Assembly: GCF_019396385.1 (NCBI RefSeq)
Contig: NZ_JAHKRN010000016.1
Location: 1 to 64,000, forward strand
Direction of reading: 5' to 3'
DNA from: Nonomuraea harbinensis
Lineage (GTDB): Bacteria > Actinomycetota > Actinomycetes > Streptosporangiales > Streptosporangiaceae
Length of the DNA: 64,000 nucleotides
Positions 63,776 to 64,000 of this stretch are shown piece after piece (position 1 is the stretch's first letter; every line of letters begins with the position of its first letter). Both the position numbers and the translations under genes were made by a program. The notes beneath the pieces are model-generated. The model was not told the origin of the DNA. It saw only the letters and a program-made list of their open reading frames with translations, and ran no database searches.

Positions 63776-64000
63776 GTGGGACGCCACAGGTCAGATCCGA
63801 TGGGCCTCGCCCGACTGGCGCTCGCCGTCCTGGCGGCAGCGGCCCTCGTGGTGCTGCTGGTCATCGGCGGGCGGGCGTTGTTCGACTCGCTCGACACAGA
63901 GGACGCCGCGCCCGAGCGGACGTCCGCCACGCCCACGGTCACCGCTCCGGTGCCGACCGTGCGCATCGAGTGCGTGGCCGCCACCTGCCCGCTCGTCACC
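63776..64000 (+). CDS. N-terminal part of a membrane-anchored protein (runs off the window)
   Basis: 75 codons from GTG 63776 without a stop. A short basic head (GRHRSDPMGLARL) is followed by one membrane helix (LALAVLAAAALVVLLVIGG), then an acidic, Thr/Pro-rich stalk (PERTSATPTVTAPVPTVRIE) and two Cys (ECVAATCPLV). So the C-terminal domain is outside. GGATAGTCT lies just upstream, so it may be leaderless. It is divergent from fba. The domain type cannot be told. Confidence 0.6.
   Translation, partial: MGRHRSDPMGLARLALAVLAAAALVVLLVIGGRALFDSLDTEDAAPERTSATPTVTAPVPTVRIECVAATCPLVT

Overview
The window is very GC-rich DNA. It has GTG starts, 4-base stop/start overlaps, several apparently leaderless starts, conservon signalling modules (roadblock, DUF742, small GTPase), a MacS-type kinase, an F420-type nitroreductase and DUF3151. 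Together these point to a filamentous actinomycete, most likely of the family Streptosporangiaceae (Nonomuraea/Streptosporangium type). The genus is inferred; there is no rRNA in the window. I saw no tRNA, rRNA, CRISPR array, prophage or intact insertion sequence.

Layout. 0.1-3.0 kb: a persulfide dioxygenase-rhodanese fusion, a TauE/SafE exporter and a histidine phosphatase. 3.0-7.3 kb: a ragged stretch with a lower-GC secreted beta-propeller gene, gene fragments, a probable frameshift and a gene without a normal start codon. 7.3-13.4 kb: an SNF2 helicase with a helix-hairpin-helix, a CGNR regulator divergent from a VOC/PNPOx/DUF1348 operon, a secreted protein and YiaA/B. 13.4-19.9 kb: two LuxR-type two-component systems, an MFS pump with its own CGNR regulator, and a membrane protein. 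19.9-30.5 kb: assorted enzymes (nitroreductase, LLM oxidoreductase, CehA/McbA hydrolase, proline iminopeptidase, B12-radical SAM enzyme, saccharopine-dehydrogenase-like enzyme) with intergenic repeats and a MarR/VOC deletion scar. 30.6-36.7 kb: two conservons placed tail to tail. 36.9-40.0 kb: a Tat-exported flavoprotein, a lipoprotein and a DUF302 protein. 40.0-49.3 kb: a surface-polysaccharide cluster. 49.3-53.6 kb: a NrtR-like Nudix regulator, an aminotransferase, an EamA exporter and an unusual regulator with a cyclase-like domain. 53.8-63.6 kb: mostly housekeeping genes (murA, purC, purD, corA, purA, fba). The last 225 bases start a membrane-anchored protein that runs off the window.

How genes work together. 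UDP-GlcNAc 2-epimerase and a UDP-sugar dehydrogenase should supply UDP-ManNAc and UDP-ManNAcA to three glycosyltransferases, with a DUF4434 glycosidase-like protein outside the membrane. The 18.1-19.8 kb kinase/regulator pair carries the same 12-base palindrome before its own operon and before the membrane-protein gene, at almost the same distance from each start, which makes that gene the likely target. The MFS/CGNR intergenic region carries two 32-base operator-like repeats. purC and purD are translationally coupled.

The most interesting items are the paired CGNR operators (16.5 kb), the repeated TGACGAAYGTCA sites (18.1 and 19.9 kb), a candidate three-way-junction RNA with a mini-ORF before corA (57.4 kb), the symmetric MarR/VOC deletion scar (27.1 kb), and the cyclase-like winged-helix regulator (52.3 kb). 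All family calls come from reading motifs; no database search was run.
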